A stretch of DNA of 61,477 bases from JAPXRI01 sp033813635 (GCA_033813635.1 JAPXRI010000013.1:1-61477), one strand, 5' to 3'. Shown: positions 36,044-44,928, counted from the first letter of the stretch. Made by a program: numbers and translations. Notes: generated from the letters alone by a model not told the origin.

Positions 36044-38254
36044 ATGTCCGATATTTATTTTGAGGAAAACCGCCACCTTTCTTTTATCATCGGATATATC
36101 GACAGATTGATTTCATGCATAAATATCGATAAAAAAACCTACGAGGAGAGAATTTACCGCGAGCTGAAATACATGCGCGAAGAGCTCCCCTCATTGATTT
36201 TATCTCAGGAAGACGCAAGCGAGCTCGCCCGGCAGAACTCCGTGATCCTCCATATCGAGGACAGCCTGTACGAAAAAATAAAAAGGCGCGAGATACTGAC
36301 AAGAATGAGGGGCAGCCCCTATTTCGGCAGAATCGATTTCGAGGAAGAAGGCGGAGATAAGCGGGAGATATATATCGGCATAGCAAACCTGACCGACGAA
36401 ACAGATTTTTCCACGCTTATATGCGACTGGCGCGCCCCCGTCGCCTCCCTGTTCTACGAGCGCGGAACCGGCGAGACAAGCTACGACAGCCCCGACGGAG
36501 TCGTCCGCGGCAGGGTCTCGCTGCTGCGCCAGTACAAAATCGAAAACAGCCAGCTTTTATATCTGGTGGACTCGGACATTAAAATCGACGACACGCTGCT
36601 GATGTCGGCGCTTTCCAAAAACAGCTCCGACCATATGAGGGCCATCGTCTCCACCATCCAGCGCGAGCAGAACAGCGTAATCCGCGACGGCGTCAACGAG
36701 CTGCTGATCGTTCTCGGCCCGGCCGGCAGCGGCAAGACGAACATTGCGCTGCACAGAATAGCCTACCTTTTATACCGGGACAGGAACACTCTTAAAAACC
36801 GGAACATCCTGATTTTTTCGCCGAACAAGGTGTTTTCCGAGTATATCTCCGACGTGGTGCCGGAGCTGGGCGAACGCGAAATCCCGGAGGCCACCTTCAG
36901 GGACCTGATCGTTAAAAACTGCGGCGTCCAGGTTAGCGACGCCTTTGAGCAGTTCGAATACCTCTGCTCGGAAAAGGGCGCCGATCCCTCCGACAGGCGG
37001 AGGTACTGGATCTCGCTGAAATCCAGCGCCGGGTTTCTCGCCTTTGTAAAGGACTACGCTAAAAATTACGTCCCGGATTTTCGCGACGTGGTTTTCAACG
37101 GCACCGTTATCGTGTCCGCTGAAGAGCTCTCAGAGTTGTTTGTTCACAGATTCGCCCATATGAGCATAGCGCTCCGGCTCGAGGCTATTCAAAACGAGAT
37201 CACGCAAAGGCTCGCCCCGCACAAGCAGACCTACCGCGCGGAGATCGCGAAACAGCTCGCCGGCATCTATACGGACGAAGATCAGCTCCGCATCAAAACC
37301 CGCCTTGCCTTTGACGATGCCGCTAAAGCCGCGCTCGAGGCGATATCGCACAACGTCAATATCGACTGGGCCGGCGTCTGCAGGCAGATTCTCTGCCTCT
37401 ACGTCGCCGAAAATGAGCCGGACTCAGAGTTCAGGGACAGACTCCTTGACGACGTCGCCGAATTTTCGCCGGACAAGAAGCTCAGCTACGAGGACGGAAT
37501 CTTCCTGCTGCTGGTGAAGGTCTGCTTCGGCGCGGTTTCCCCGCTTAAGCAGGTCCGGCACGTGGTGATTGACGAGGTGCAGGACTACAGCCCCCCGCAG
37601 CACGAGATCTTCGCCAGGCTATTCCCCCACGCGCACCTGACGCTCCTCGGGGACGCCGCGCAGGTTCTAAACCCGCTGTCCGGTCTTTCAAGCGCGAAGT
37701 CCGTCCGCGATTATTATCCGCAATCCCCCGCGGAAATAAAATATCTTTCAAAGAGCTACCGCTGCACCAGCGAAATATTCAACTTCGCGTCGGACATCCT
37801 CGGTTCCGCCGACAGGAGCACGTCGTTTGAACGGCATGGAAAGCGGGTCCGGCTGATTACGGAGCCTTCCCCGCGGCTGCTCGCCACAAGAATCTGCGAG
37901 CTTATCGCGGAGTCCGATTCAGGGATATCGGAGGACGCGGTTTCAACAGCGATCATAACCAAGACCGCCGCCGAGTGCAGGCAGACCTACCAGCGCCTGA
38001 GACCCCTTATGCACTCCCTTACGATGCTCGATTCCGAGGATTGCTCATATATCAAGGGCAATATCATATTACCCCTCGCCCTCGCGAAGGGGCTGGAATT
38101 TGACCGCGTTTTCGTCTCAAACTCCGCCCTCTACACCTCGGAAAGCGACCGGATGCTGTTGTACATCGCCTGTACCCGCGCGATGCACGAGCTTACGGTG
38201 TGCTCGGTGGGAAAGCCCTCACCCTTTATCGGAGAAAGCCCGCCAAAACAATAA
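36044..38254 (+). CDS. HelD-like UvrD-superfamily helicase (RNA polymerase recycling factor)
   Basis: The protein (736 residues) starts with a long charged N-terminal arm (about 1-115), then a DUF4968-like segment and the SF1 ATPase: GPAGSGKTNIALHRIAYLL (Walker A, about 230) and VVIDEVQDYSPPQHEIF (motif II, about 505). An arm plus SF1 core is the layout of HelD, which pries stalled RNA polymerase off DNA. The ATG at 36044 has AGGAG seven bases upstream; the frame opens six bases earlier. mrnC follows 21 bases later. Confidence 0.8.
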   Translation: MSDIYFEENRHLSFIIGYIDRLISCINIDKKTYEERIYRELKYMREELPSLILSQEDASELARQNSVILHIEDSLYEKIKRREILTRMRGSPYFGRIDFEEEGGDKREIYIGIANLTDETDFSTLICDWRAPVASLFYERGTGETSYDSPDGVVRGRVSLLRQYKIENSQLLYLVDSDIKIDDTLLMSALSKNSSDHMRAIVSTIQREQNSVIRDGVNELLIVLGPAGSGKTNIALHRIAYLLYRDRNTLKNRNILIFSPNKVFSEYISDVVPELGEREIPEATFRDLIVKNCGVQVSDAFEQFEYLCSEKGADPSDRRRYWISLKSSAGFLAFVKDYAKNYVPDFRDVVFNGTVIVSAEELSELFVHRFAHMSIALRLEAIQNEITQRLAPHKQTYRAEIAKQLAGIYTDEDQLRIKTRLAFDDAAKAALEAISHNVNIDWAGVCRQILCLYVAENEPDSEFRDRLLDDVAEFSPDKKLSYEDGIFLLLVKVCFGAVSPLKQVRHVVIDEVQDYSPPQHEIFARLFPHAHLTLLGDAAQVLNPLSGLSSAKSVRDYYPQSPAEIKYLSKSYRCTSEIFNFASDILGSADRSTSFERHGKRVRLITEPSPRLLATRICELIAESDSGISEDAVSTAIITKTAAECRQTYQRLRPLMHSLTMLDSEDCSYIKGNIILPLALAKGLEFDRVFVSNSALYTSESDRMLLYIACTRAMHELTVCSVGKPSPFIGESPPKQ

Positions 38255-38275
38255 AGACAGGTTGGTGGATTGACA

Positions 38276-38677
38276 ATGGAAAGCAAAGATAACTTTATGC
38301 CCGTTTCACAAGCGCTGCTTCTCGGCCCGGGGGAGCTCGCCTTCGTCGGCGACGCTGCCTTCGAGCTGCTCGTCCGCGAGGAGCTTGTAACCGCCTCCCC
38401 CGGCAGAATATCCGCCCTCCACGCGAAAGCCGTGGAGATCGTGCGCGCCTCCGGCCAGGCGCGGATGGCCCCTCTTCTGTACGAGCTGCTGGATGAAACG
38501 GAAAAGGGCGTTTTTACCCGCGGGAGAAACATGAAGCACTCCAAAATCCCAAACGGCAGTACCCCCTCCGAGTACTCCCTCGCCACCGCTCTCGAGTGTG
38601 TCTTCGGGTTTCTGAGCCTCACCGGCAACACAAAGCGGCTTAAGAGCCTATACGGTGAGATACGAAACGCGAAATAA
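38276..38677 (+). CDS. mrnC: Mini-ribonuclease III
   Basis: MrnC matures 23S rRNA in Firmicutes and consists of an RNase III catalytic domain without a dsRNA-binding domain. Family blocks: ELAFVGDAAFELLVREEL, ARMAPLLYELL, FTRGRNMKHS and LATALECVFGFLSLTG. 133 residues. The ATG has GGTGG seven bases upstream; a TTG at 38270 is the alternative. Confidence 0.87.
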   Translation: MESKDNFMPVSQALLLGPGELAFVGDAAFELLVREELVTASPGRISALHAKAVEIVRASGQARMAPLLYELLDETEKGVFTRGRNMKHSKIPNGSTPSEYSLATALECVFGFLSLTGNTKRLKSLYGEIRNAK

Positions 38678-38754
38678 AACCGGCGGGCCCGTCGTTATGC
38701 CGCAAGCGGCTGCCGCCCCGCTTCCTAATTTTTAGAAATATATTTTTTTGCCTA

Positions 38755-38783
38755 TTGACATTTGGGGAAAACCAGTGTATTAT
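38755..38783 (+). promoter_or_regulatory. Promoter of the YtrA-ABC operon
   Basis: -35 TTGACA (38755-38760), 17-base spacer, -10 TATTAT (38778-38783). Confidence 0.75.
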
Positions 38784-38803
38784 TGTACCATGCTCTTAAT
38801 ACA
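38776..38803. promoter_or_regulatory. Likely operator of the YtrA-type repressor
   Basis: Perfect inverted repeat TGTATTA (38776-38782) and TAATACA (38797-38803) around 14 bases, overlapping the -10. A regulator gene of the same operon starts 23 bases later, so self-repression is likely. Confidence 0.5.
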
Positions 38804-38825
38804 TTGATACAGTGAGGTGATTGCT

Positions 38826-39212
38826 TTGCCATGGAGCTTTAACTCGGAACGCCCCATTTTCCTGCAGATAATGGAGCATATCCGATCCGACATAATCTGC
38901 GGCAGGTACGGCGCGGGCGAGAAAATCCCCAGCGTCCGGGAGCTCGCGGCAGAGGCTGCCGTAAACCCCAACACAATGCAGCGCGCGCTCAGCGCGCTTG
39001 AAGAGGCAGGTCTCTTGAGCGCGCAGCGCACCTCCGGCCGGTTTGTCACAGATAACAGAGAGGTGATAGAGGCGGCGCGCTCGGCGCTGGCAAACGAGCT
39101 GACAAGGGAATACCTGCAAAAGCTGAAGAAAATCGGTCTCGGCCTTCCCGACGCTCTGTCGCTTATCAACTCTTTTGAAAAAGGAGAAGGGGAAAATGGA
39201 AGCAATTCTTGA
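38826..39212 (+). CDS. GntR/YtrA-family repressor
   Basis: About 128 residues: an N-terminal winged helix (RPIFLQIMEHIRSDIICGRY, then KIPSVRELAAEAAVNPNTMQ and LEEAGLLSAQRTSGRFVTD) with a short helical tail for dimer formation, as in YtrA and other small GntR regulators that control ABC exporters in response to cell-wall antibiotics. The TTG at 38826 has AGGTGA five bases upstream and starts right at PWSFNSERPIF; a GTG at 38817 is possible. Overlaps the ABC gene by 17 bases. Confidence 0.85.
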   Translation: MPWSFNSERPIFLQIMEHIRSDIICGRYGAGEKIPSVRELAAEAAVNPNTMQRALSALEEAGLLSAQRTSGRFVTDNREVIEAARSALANELTREYLQKLKKIGLGLPDALSLINSFEKGEGENGSNS

Positions 39213-39894
39213 ATGCAGAAATCTATGGAAAAACTACAACGGCGCTCCTGCCCTTCAGGGCATAGACATCGCGCTGCCCAAGGGAAAGATAATCGGACTG
39301 CTGGGCCCGAACGGCAGCGGGAAGACGACGCTGATCAAGCTCGCGGCAGGCCTGCTCCGGCCTTCAGCAGGTCAGATTCTCGTGGATTCGGCCTTGCCTG
39401 GAACCCATACGAAATCCGTCGTCTCGTACCTTCCCGAGAGGACATATCTGTCGTCCTGGATGCTAATCAGCGACGCGCTGGATTTTTTCGCCGATTTCTA
39501 CGCCGATTTTGACCGCCCGCGGGCCGAGGATATGCTCAAAAGGCTCGGCATCAGCGTTGACGCCAAATATTCGACGCTTTCCAAGGGCACAAAGGAAAAG
39601 GTGCAGCTGGTACTGGTGATGTCGCGGCGGGCAAAGCTCTACCTGCTGGACGAGCCGATCGGCGGGGTCGACCCGGCCACAAGGGATTATATCCTGAGCA
39701 CCATCATCTCGAACTACAGCGAGGACGCCACGGTCATTATCTCCACGCACCTGATCTACGACATCGAAAAGGTGCTTGACGAGTTCATGTTTATCAATCT
39801 CGGAAGGATTTACATGTACGGAGAGACCGATAAAATCCGCGCCCACTACGGAAAATCGCTGGACGAGATATTCAGGGAGGTATTCAGATGCTGA
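39196..39894 (+). CDS. ABC transporter ATPase (YtrB-like)
   Basis: 232 residues with LLGPNGSGKTTLIKLAAGL (Walker A), signature LSKGTKEKVQLVLVMS, and YLLDEPIGGVDPATRDYI (Walker B). Signature LSKGTKEK is as in YtrB and BcrA-like resistance ATPases. The ATG at 39196 is chosen over an upstream TTG. Overlaps the permease gene by seven bases. Confidence 0.9.
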   Translation: MEAILECRNLWKNYNGAPALQGIDIALPKGKIIGLLGPNGSGKTTLIKLAAGLLRPSAGQILVDSALPGTHTKSVVSYLPERTYLSSWMLISDALDFFADFYADFDRPRAEDMLKRLGISVDAKYSTLSKGTKEKVQLVLVMSRRAKLYLLDEPIGGVDPATRDYILSTIISNYSEDATVIISTHLIYDIEKVLDEFMFINLGRIYMYGETDKIRAHYGKSLDEIFREVFRC

Positions 39895-40739
39895 AAAAGC
39901 TTTTAAAGTACGAGTTCAAGGCGGTTTCGAAATCACTCGTCCCGATGCTTCTGGCGATATTCGGGCTTTCCGTCCTGTCCTCTTTCATCATTGTGCTCAA
40001 TAACGCGATCTCCAGGTCAAGCGCCGCCTCGTCGGTTTTCGCTACGATTTTTCAGATAATCGCGTCGATTATCCTCGTGTTCTCGGTAATAGCGCTCTTC
40101 GCCTCCATTCTGATCGTCATCTTCCTGCTTTTGCAGCGGTATTACAAAAACTTCTTTACGGACGAGGGCTATCTGACCTTTACGCTGCCCGTCGAGGTTA
40201 AGCAGCTGCTGGCGACAAAGTTAATCTCCGGCTTTGTTTGGACAATCGTCGGAACCATCGTGATTTTTGTCTCCATCATGTTCTTCCTGCTGTTCGCCAC
40301 CGCGGAGGACGGGCATCTGATTTCCTTTGACGTTCTGACGTCGTTTATCGACGGCATATCCTCCTTTTACAGATATGTGGGTACGCTCAACTCCGTCCTG
40401 TTCACGGTCGAGTTCATTCTGCTTGGCGTTATCGGGGTTATCTCTCAGCTTCTGCTCTACTATCTCGCGATCACCATCGGCAGCATCATCGCGAAAAAGC
40501 ATAAAATTCTGGCCTCGATCGGCATGTATTTCGCGATCAACTCGGTCACGGGCATTGTCGCCGGGATCATCATGTTCCTGATAATGCTTATCAGCCCGCA
40601 GACGGCTCAAAACCTCGACAGCCTCTATGGTGTTTCCCATACCTTCCTGATCATGTATATCCTGATCTACGCGCTGATGGGAACAGTTTCCTATCTGATC
40701 TGTAAATCGATGTTGAAAAATAAGCTTAACCTTGAGTGA
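39888..40739 (+). CDS. ABC transporter permease, six-pass
   Basis: 283 residues, six hydrophobic segments (about 20-40, 58-88, 112-140, 160-185, 195-225, 245-265) and no other motif. Its place directly after the ATPase marks it as the partner membrane subunit; function probably bacteriocin or antibiotic export or bilayer maintenance (inference). Confidence 0.8.
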   Translation: MLKKLLKYEFKAVSKSLVPMLLAIFGLSVLSSFIIVLNNAISRSSAASSVFATIFQIIASIILVFSVIALFASILIVIFLLLQRYYKNFFTDEGYLTFTLPVEVKQLLATKLISGFVWTIVGTIVIFVSIMFFLLFATAEDGHLISFDVLTSFIDGISSFYRYVGTLNSVLFTVEFILLGVIGVISQLLLYYLAITIGSIIAKKHKILASIGMYFAINSVTGIVAGIIMFLIMLISPQTAQNLDSLYGVSHTFLIMYILIYALMGTVSYLICKSMLKNKLNLE

Positions 40740-40783
40740 TAACGCTCTGGAACTACCCCAAAAGTATACGCAAAGCGTTCGTC

Positions 40784-40825
40784 AAACCGGCGCCGGAAGC
40801 CCGATTATCCGGCGCCGGTTTGTTT
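40784..40825 (+). terminator. Terminator of the YtrA-ABC operon
   Basis: Perfect 13-base stem AAACCGGCGCCGG with CCGGCGCCGGTTT (40784-40796, 40809-40821), then GTTTT. Confidence 0.9.
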
Positions 40826-40854
40826 TGCCATTTTCCGATTTGTCTATTTTGCCT

Positions 40855-40884
40855 ATGACATTTTTAACAAAAACATGCTATAAT
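40855..40884 (+). promoter_or_regulatory. Promoter of the CarD-like gene
   Basis: -35 ATGACA (40855-40860), 18-base spacer, -10 TATAAT (40879-40884). The transcript has a leader of about 65 bases. Confidence 0.65.
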
Positions 40885-40956
40885 TATCATAATGGTCTAA
40901 GTGCGCATATTGGGCGCGGCATCGGGCCGTCAATTACGCAGGAAAGGATGATAATT

Positions 40957-41460
40957 ATGTTCAAGGTCGACGACGTTGTACTATACGGTTCCGAAGGCGT
41001 CTGCAGGATTACTGAAATAACGGATAAGAATTTTGGCCGGGGCCCGGAAAAGTATTACGTGTTGAAACCCGTATATAAGGCGTTGTCAACCGTTTTCGTT
41101 CCGGCCGGCAACGAAGCGCTGGTTTCCAGGATGCACAGCGTTTTATCAAGGGACGAGGTCAACCGCTTTATCGACGGTCTGCCAAACGAAAAGCTTCCAT
41201 GGATCGAGGACGAAAACGAACGCAAGGCGAAATACAAGGAAATTCTTGACTCCGGCGACCGCTGCGGGCTCGCCTGTGTTATCGGGACGATTTTTCACCG
41301 CCGCAAGGCGCTGCAGGCCTCCGGAAAGAAGCTCCACCTCTGCGATGAGCGCGCGTTTAAAGACGCCGAAAAAATGCTCTACGACGAATTCGCCTATGTT
41401 CTGAATATCTCCCCGGACGACGTGCCGGCCTATATCCGCTCCCGCATCGGAGACGCTTAA
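40957..41460 (+). CDS. CarD-family transcription regulator
   Basis: 167 residues. The N-terminal domain is the RNA-polymerase-interacting domain shared with Mfd (FKVDDVVLYGSEGVCRITE, KYYVLKPVY, VFVPAGNE), followed by a helical DNA-binding C-terminal domain (DRCGLACVIGTIFHRRKALQ). CarD proteins bind the RNA polymerase beta subunit and stabilise open promoter complexes. The frame is open to 40732, but the ATG at 40957 has AGGA eight bases upstream and starts at the conserved domain. Confidence 0.85.
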   Translation: MFKVDDVVLYGSEGVCRITEITDKNFGRGPEKYYVLKPVYKALSTVFVPAGNEALVSRMHSVLSRDEVNRFIDGLPNEKLPWIEDENERKAKYKEILDSGDRCGLACVIGTIFHRRKALQASGKKLHLCDERAFKDAEKMLYDEFAYVLNISPDDVPAYIRSRIGDA

Positions 41461-41530
41461 ATAAAGCCCCGTATCTTTGCATTCGACAAAATCCGCGCAA
41501 AGAAATTTCGCCTTAAGCGAAAATTTCCTG

Positions 41531-41559
41531 TTGACAGCGCTCCGTATTTATGGTATAGT
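41531..41559 (+). promoter_or_regulatory. Strong promoter upstream of the Amt-PII gene
   Basis: -35 TTGACA (41531-41536), 17-base spacer, -10 TATAGT (41554-41559). About 35 bases further on comes the terminator 41594-41631, before the amt start. Confidence 0.8.
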
Positions 41560-41593
41560 ATTTCCAAGGAAAAATTTAACAGTTTAAACGGCA

Positions 41594-41631
41594 AAGGCGC
41601 CAAATCCATTCGGATTTGCGCCTTTTTTGTT
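41594..41631 (+). terminator. Terminator in the amt leader
   Basis: Stem AAGGCGCCAAATCC with GGATTTGCGCCTT, one bulge, loop ATTC, then TTTTTTG. With the promoter at 41531-41559 it defines a short leader RNA of about 65 bases (from about 41566), or an attenuator. Between it and the start at 41740 I see no other clear signal than the ribosome site. Confidence 0.85.
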
Positions 41632-41739
41632 TTTAAACGATCGTACCTCGACCGTTTTACAAACTGCGCCAATTTTTTCCTGCGTGCTCCATAAATAAAG
41701 TATAGGCCGCGTAGAAGCGGCGGAAAGGAAGGAAGTAAT

Positions 41740-43494
41740 TTGAACACACAAGTCATACTTGACACCGTATGGGTCATCTTCGCGGCAGTACTGGTCTTCT
41801 TCATGAACCTCGGCTTCGCCGCGGTCGAAAGCGGGTTCGCCCGTCAGAAAAACTCGGTCAACATCCTCTCGAAAAACTTCATTGTCTTCGCGGTCTCATC
41901 GCTGGGCTTCCTCGTCCTCGGCTGGGGGCTGATGTTCGGCGACGGAAACGGCTTTATGGGTCTTAAAGGGCTTTTTATGGCCTCCGGCGCCGATAACTCC
42001 CCCACCACCGGCAGCGACTACTCCGGAGTCTACAGCGCGATATCCTGGGCGGGCATCCCGTTCTGGGCGAAATTCTTCTTCCAGCTCGTCTTCTGCGGGA
42101 CCGCCGCGACGATTGTCTCCGGCGCTGTCGCCGAGCGCATCAAATATATCTCGTTCATCGTGTTCTCTCTTTTACTGACGATGTTTGTCTACCCGATCGT
42201 CGGACACTGGATCTGGGGCGGCGGCTTCCTCTCTAAGCTGGGCATGCTCGACTTCGCGGGCGGCTCCGTAGTCCACTCCGTCGGCGGCTGGGCGGCTCTC
42301 TCCGGCGTGCTGCTGCTTGGGCCGAGGCTCGGCAAATACACCTCCGACGGCAAGATACACCCGATTCCGGGCCACAGCATGAGCCTCGCCACGATAGGCG
42401 CGTTCGTTTTATGGCTAGGCTGGTTCGGGTTCAACCCCGGTTCGACGATGGCGGCCGACCCGTCCTCAATCTCCCACATTCTGGTTACCACCAACACCGC
42501 CGGCATAATCGCCATCCTGACCGCCACGGCGACGGCGTGGATCGTGATCGGCAAGCCCGATCTCGGCATGTCGATCAACGGCCTGCTGGCCGGCCTGGTC
42601 GCGATAACGCCCTGCTGCGCGTATGTCAGCGTGACGAGCTCGCTGATTATCGGCTTTATCTCCGGCATCACCGTCGTCTTATCCGTAATTTTCTTTGACA
42701 GGAGAAAGATCGACGACCCGGTCGGCGCGATTTCGGTCCACCTCGTCCACGGCGTTATGGGCACGCTGTTCGTCGGCCTGTTCGCGCAGGACGGTGTAGG
42801 CGGGATCTCCACCCCCAACGGTCTTTTCTTCGGCGGCGGTCTGGAGCTTCTCGGCAAGCAGGCCCTCGGCGTTCTCTGCGTCGGCGCGTTCGTCTTCCCG
42901 GTCACGGTTTTGATCTGGCTGCTTATTAAAAAGACGCTCGGTCTCCGCGTCACAGCTAAGGAGGAGATCGAAGGTCTCGACATCGGCGAGCACGGCAACA
43001 AGGGCTATCCCGACTTTGTCACGTTCGACAATACGCTGGATATTGAAAAGCCCGCCTCCGCCCCGGTTCCGGCCCCGAAGCCCGGCGCGGTGCCCGTCGA
43101 GCAGGCGATCCCGGTCGTCTCCACCGCCATCCCCGGCGTAAAGTTCACAAAGGTTGAAATTATTACAAAGCAGGGCAAATTCGAGGCGCTTAAAAACGCC
43201 CTTGACAAAATCGGCATTACCGGCATGACCGTCTCCAACGTACTCGGCTACGGCATCCAGGGCGGCCACACCGAGTTCTACCGCGGCGCCGAGCTCGAGA
43301 CCCACCTGCTCCCGAAAATTAAGGTAGAAATCGTCGTCAGCAAGGTCCCGGTCCGCTCCGTAATAGAGACCGCCAAAAAGGTGCTCTACACCGGCAACAT
43401 AGGCGACGGCAAGATTTTCGTCTCCAACGTAGAAAACGTTGTAAAAGTCCGCACCGGCGAAGAAGGCTACGACGCCCTGCAGGATGTGGAGTAA
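41740..43494 (+). CDS. Ammonium transporter fused to a PII signal domain
   Basis: 584 residues. Residues 1-415 are an Amt channel (11 membrane helices; GCxxER-type blocks include GFAAVESGFARQKN, SVVHSVGGWAALSGVLLLGP and HLVHGVMGTLFVGLF). A proline-rich linker (PASAPVPAPKPGAVPVEQ, about 448-465) leads to a full GlnB/PII domain at about 473-584, with T-loop GYGIQGGHTEFYRGAE and the ATP-binding GNIGDGKIFV. Separate PII proteins plug Amt pores; here the regulator is covalently attached. A TTG start with AAGGAAG four bases upstream is used. Confidence 0.93.
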   Translation: MNTQVILDTVWVIFAAVLVFFMNLGFAAVESGFARQKNSVNILSKNFIVFAVSSLGFLVLGWGLMFGDGNGFMGLKGLFMASGADNSPTTGSDYSGVYSAISWAGIPFWAKFFFQLVFCGTAATIVSGAVAERIKYISFIVFSLLLTMFVYPIVGHWIWGGGFLSKLGMLDFAGGSVVHSVGGWAALSGVLLLGPRLGKYTSDGKIHPIPGHSMSLATIGAFVLWLGWFGFNPGSTMAADPSSISHILVTTNTAGIIAILTATATAWIVIGKPDLGMSINGLLAGLVAITPCCAYVSVTSSLIIGFISGITVVLSVIFFDRRKIDDPVGAISVHLVHGVMGTLFVGLFAQDGVGGISTPNGLFFGGGLELLGKQALGVLCVGAFVFPVTVLIWLLIKKTLGLRVTAKEEIEGLDIGEHGNKGYPDFVTFDNTLDIEKPASAPVPAPKPGAVPVEQAIPVVSTAIPGVKFTKVEIITKQGKFEALKNALDKIGITGMTVSNVLGYGIQGGHTEFYRGAELETHLLPKIKVEIVVSKVPVRSVIETAKKVLYTGNIGDGKIFVSNVENVVKVRTGEEGYDALQDVE

Positions 43495-43513
43495 AGCAAA
43501 CCGATAAACTTAG

Positions 43514-43547
43514 AGCCCGCTGCGCATTGATGCGCGGCGGGCTGTTT
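43514..43547 (+). terminator. Terminator of the Amt-PII gene
   Basis: Stem AGCCCGC-GCGCA with TGCGC-GCGGGCT with one-base bulges, then GTTTC. Confidence 0.75.
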
Positions 43548-43622
43548 CAATTAACGGGTTTCTTATAGGTATTCCGGAGCCGCCTGGCACGGTAACGCCT
43601 GATATGTTTCCGAGTTGAAGCA

Positions 43623-43904
43623 CTACCCTTCTTTTACTTTTTCCAGTGTCTTTTCAACCTCAACAAAAACTGTTCTGACTTCATCCATTATTCTCTCTGC
43701 ATCTTTCTCCCGGTCCTCCAAACCGATTTCACAAAACCTTACATCGAGAAGATCGGATTTATTAAAGTTGTCGTTGTTATCATATAATGCGGAAATCAAG
43801 GCCTTATTCGTCTTGTTTACGCCAAGCGATATTCTTACTGAGTAGGGATTTGCGATATCCGATACTACTTTGACATCTTTGACAGTCACATAAAGCCGTT
43901 GCAA
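43623..43904 (-). CDS. Unrecognised small protein or gene remnant
   Basis: A 93-codon frame, codon use more AT-rich than its neighbours, ending EVEKTLEKVKEG. It has mixed beta and helical character (YSVRISLGVNKTNKALISAL). The TTG at 43904 has no proper ribosome site, the same frame runs a few codons further upstream to a TGA, and the OYE promoter covers the start, so the 5' end may be missing. Possibly the C-terminal remnant of a transferred gene. I do not recognise it. Confidence 0.4.
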   Translation of the reverse strand: MQRLYVTVKDVKVVSDIANPYSVRISLGVNKTNKALISALYDNNDNFNKSDLLDVRFCEIGLEDREKDAERIMDEVRTVFVEVEKTLEKVKEG

Positions 43905-43927
43905 ATCCCCGGTTTTTCCGTTATACT
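43899..43927 (+). promoter_or_regulatory. Promoter of the OYE-family gene
   Basis: -35 TTGCAA (43899-43904), 17-base spacer, -10 TATACT (43922-43927), 33 bases before the start codon. Confidence 0.7.
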
Positions 43928-43959
43928 GATATCAATATTATTTTCCCCGGAGGCGTACG

Positions 43960-44928
43960 ATGAATCTCTCTCCAATACCCGAAAAATACCGCTCCCACGG
44001 GGCTTTTTCGCCTGTTTCTTTCAGGAATATCTCCTTTCCCGGAAGGCTTGTCCGCTCGGCTACGGAGTATTTCCGCTCGGAAAACGGGCATGTCGCCGCG
44101 GTGGAGTATGAAAGGACCGCGGAGCTCTCGCGTTGGCCCTTCGGCGCGATCATCATCGGACACACCTGCGTTTCCCCCGAGGGGCGCTCTAATCACGGTC
44201 AGAACGCGCTGTGGGACGACGAGTTCATTCCGGAGCAGGCCCGCCTCGCAGAGACAATTAAAAAAGGCGGAATAAAGGCGGTTTTGCAGCTCGGCCACGG
44301 CGGGATGAAGGCGGCGGGCTCCAACGGGGACCGGCCGGTCTACACACCGGACACAATGACGCTCTCGGAGATCAGAAACACGGTCCGAGCGTTCGGCGCG
44401 GCCGCGGTCCGGGCGAAATCCGCCGGGTTCGACGCGATCCAGCTCCACGCCGCGCATATATATCTTCTGTCCGAGTTTTTCTACCCGCAGTACAACCACC
44501 GGACGGACGCCTACGGCGGGTCCGGAGAAAGGCGGTTCCGCATTATCCGGGAGATCGCGGAGGAGGTCAAGACCCTCTGCGGCGAGAAATTCCCCGTCTT
44601 TATTAAAATCAATTCCGACAACATCGAAAACAACGACGAGTATTTTAAAGACCTCTGCGGCGCCGCGGAGACCTGCGCCGAAATCGGCATCGAGGGCATG
44701 GAGTTGAGCGGTTATGCTTCCTCCCCTCCGGGGACACCCTCCGGCCCGTATTTCTTCTGTACCGCAAGAAAGCTTCTCGATAAGACCTCACTGCCGCTGA
44801 TGCTGGTGGGCGGCATCAGAACCCTTAGCGAGGTGGAGCAAATCCTCGCCTCCGGGATTGTGACCGTCTCCTTCTGCCGCCCGATGATCGAAGACACCGG
44901 CTTCCTCGGAAAGCTGTTCAAACACTGA
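43960..44928 (+). CDS. Old yellow enzyme-type NAD(P)H:flavin oxidoreductase
   Basis: 322 residues of a single FMN-binding barrel: NGKxxxRVR-type start SFRNISFPGRLVRSATEYF, KAVLQLGHGGMKA, and the substrate-binding HAAHIYLLSEFFYPQYNHRTD followed by YGGSGERRFRI. Ends with LVGGIRTLSEVEQILASG (phosphate loop). No Fe-S or NADPH domain as in 2,4-dienoyl reductase. Substrate, likely an unsaturated carbonyl compound, unknown. GGAGG six bases before the ATG. Confidence 0.85.
   Translation: MNLSPIPEKYRSHGAFSPVSFRNISFPGRLVRSATEYFRSENGHVAAVEYERTAELSRWPFGAIIIGHTCVSPEGRSNHGQNALWDDEFIPEQARLAETIKKGGIKAVLQLGHGGMKAAGSNGDRPVYTPDTMTLSEIRNTVRAFGAAAVRAKSAGFDAIQLHAAHIYLLSEFFYPQYNHRTDAYGGSGERRFRIIREIAEEVKTLCGEKFPVFIKINSDNIENNDEYFKDLCGAAETCAEIGIEGMELSGYASSPPGTPSGPYFFCTARKLLDKTSLPLMLVGGIRTLSEVEQILASGIVTVSFCRPMIEDTGFLGKLFKH

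Noticed and set aside
36087..36386. 99-codon frame opposite the HelD start
   Set aside because: Arginine- and cysteine-rich shadow of the HelD N-terminal arm.
42189..43305. Two minus-strand frames over the Amt-PII gene
   Set aside because: Low-complexity shadow frames opposite a well-supported transporter.
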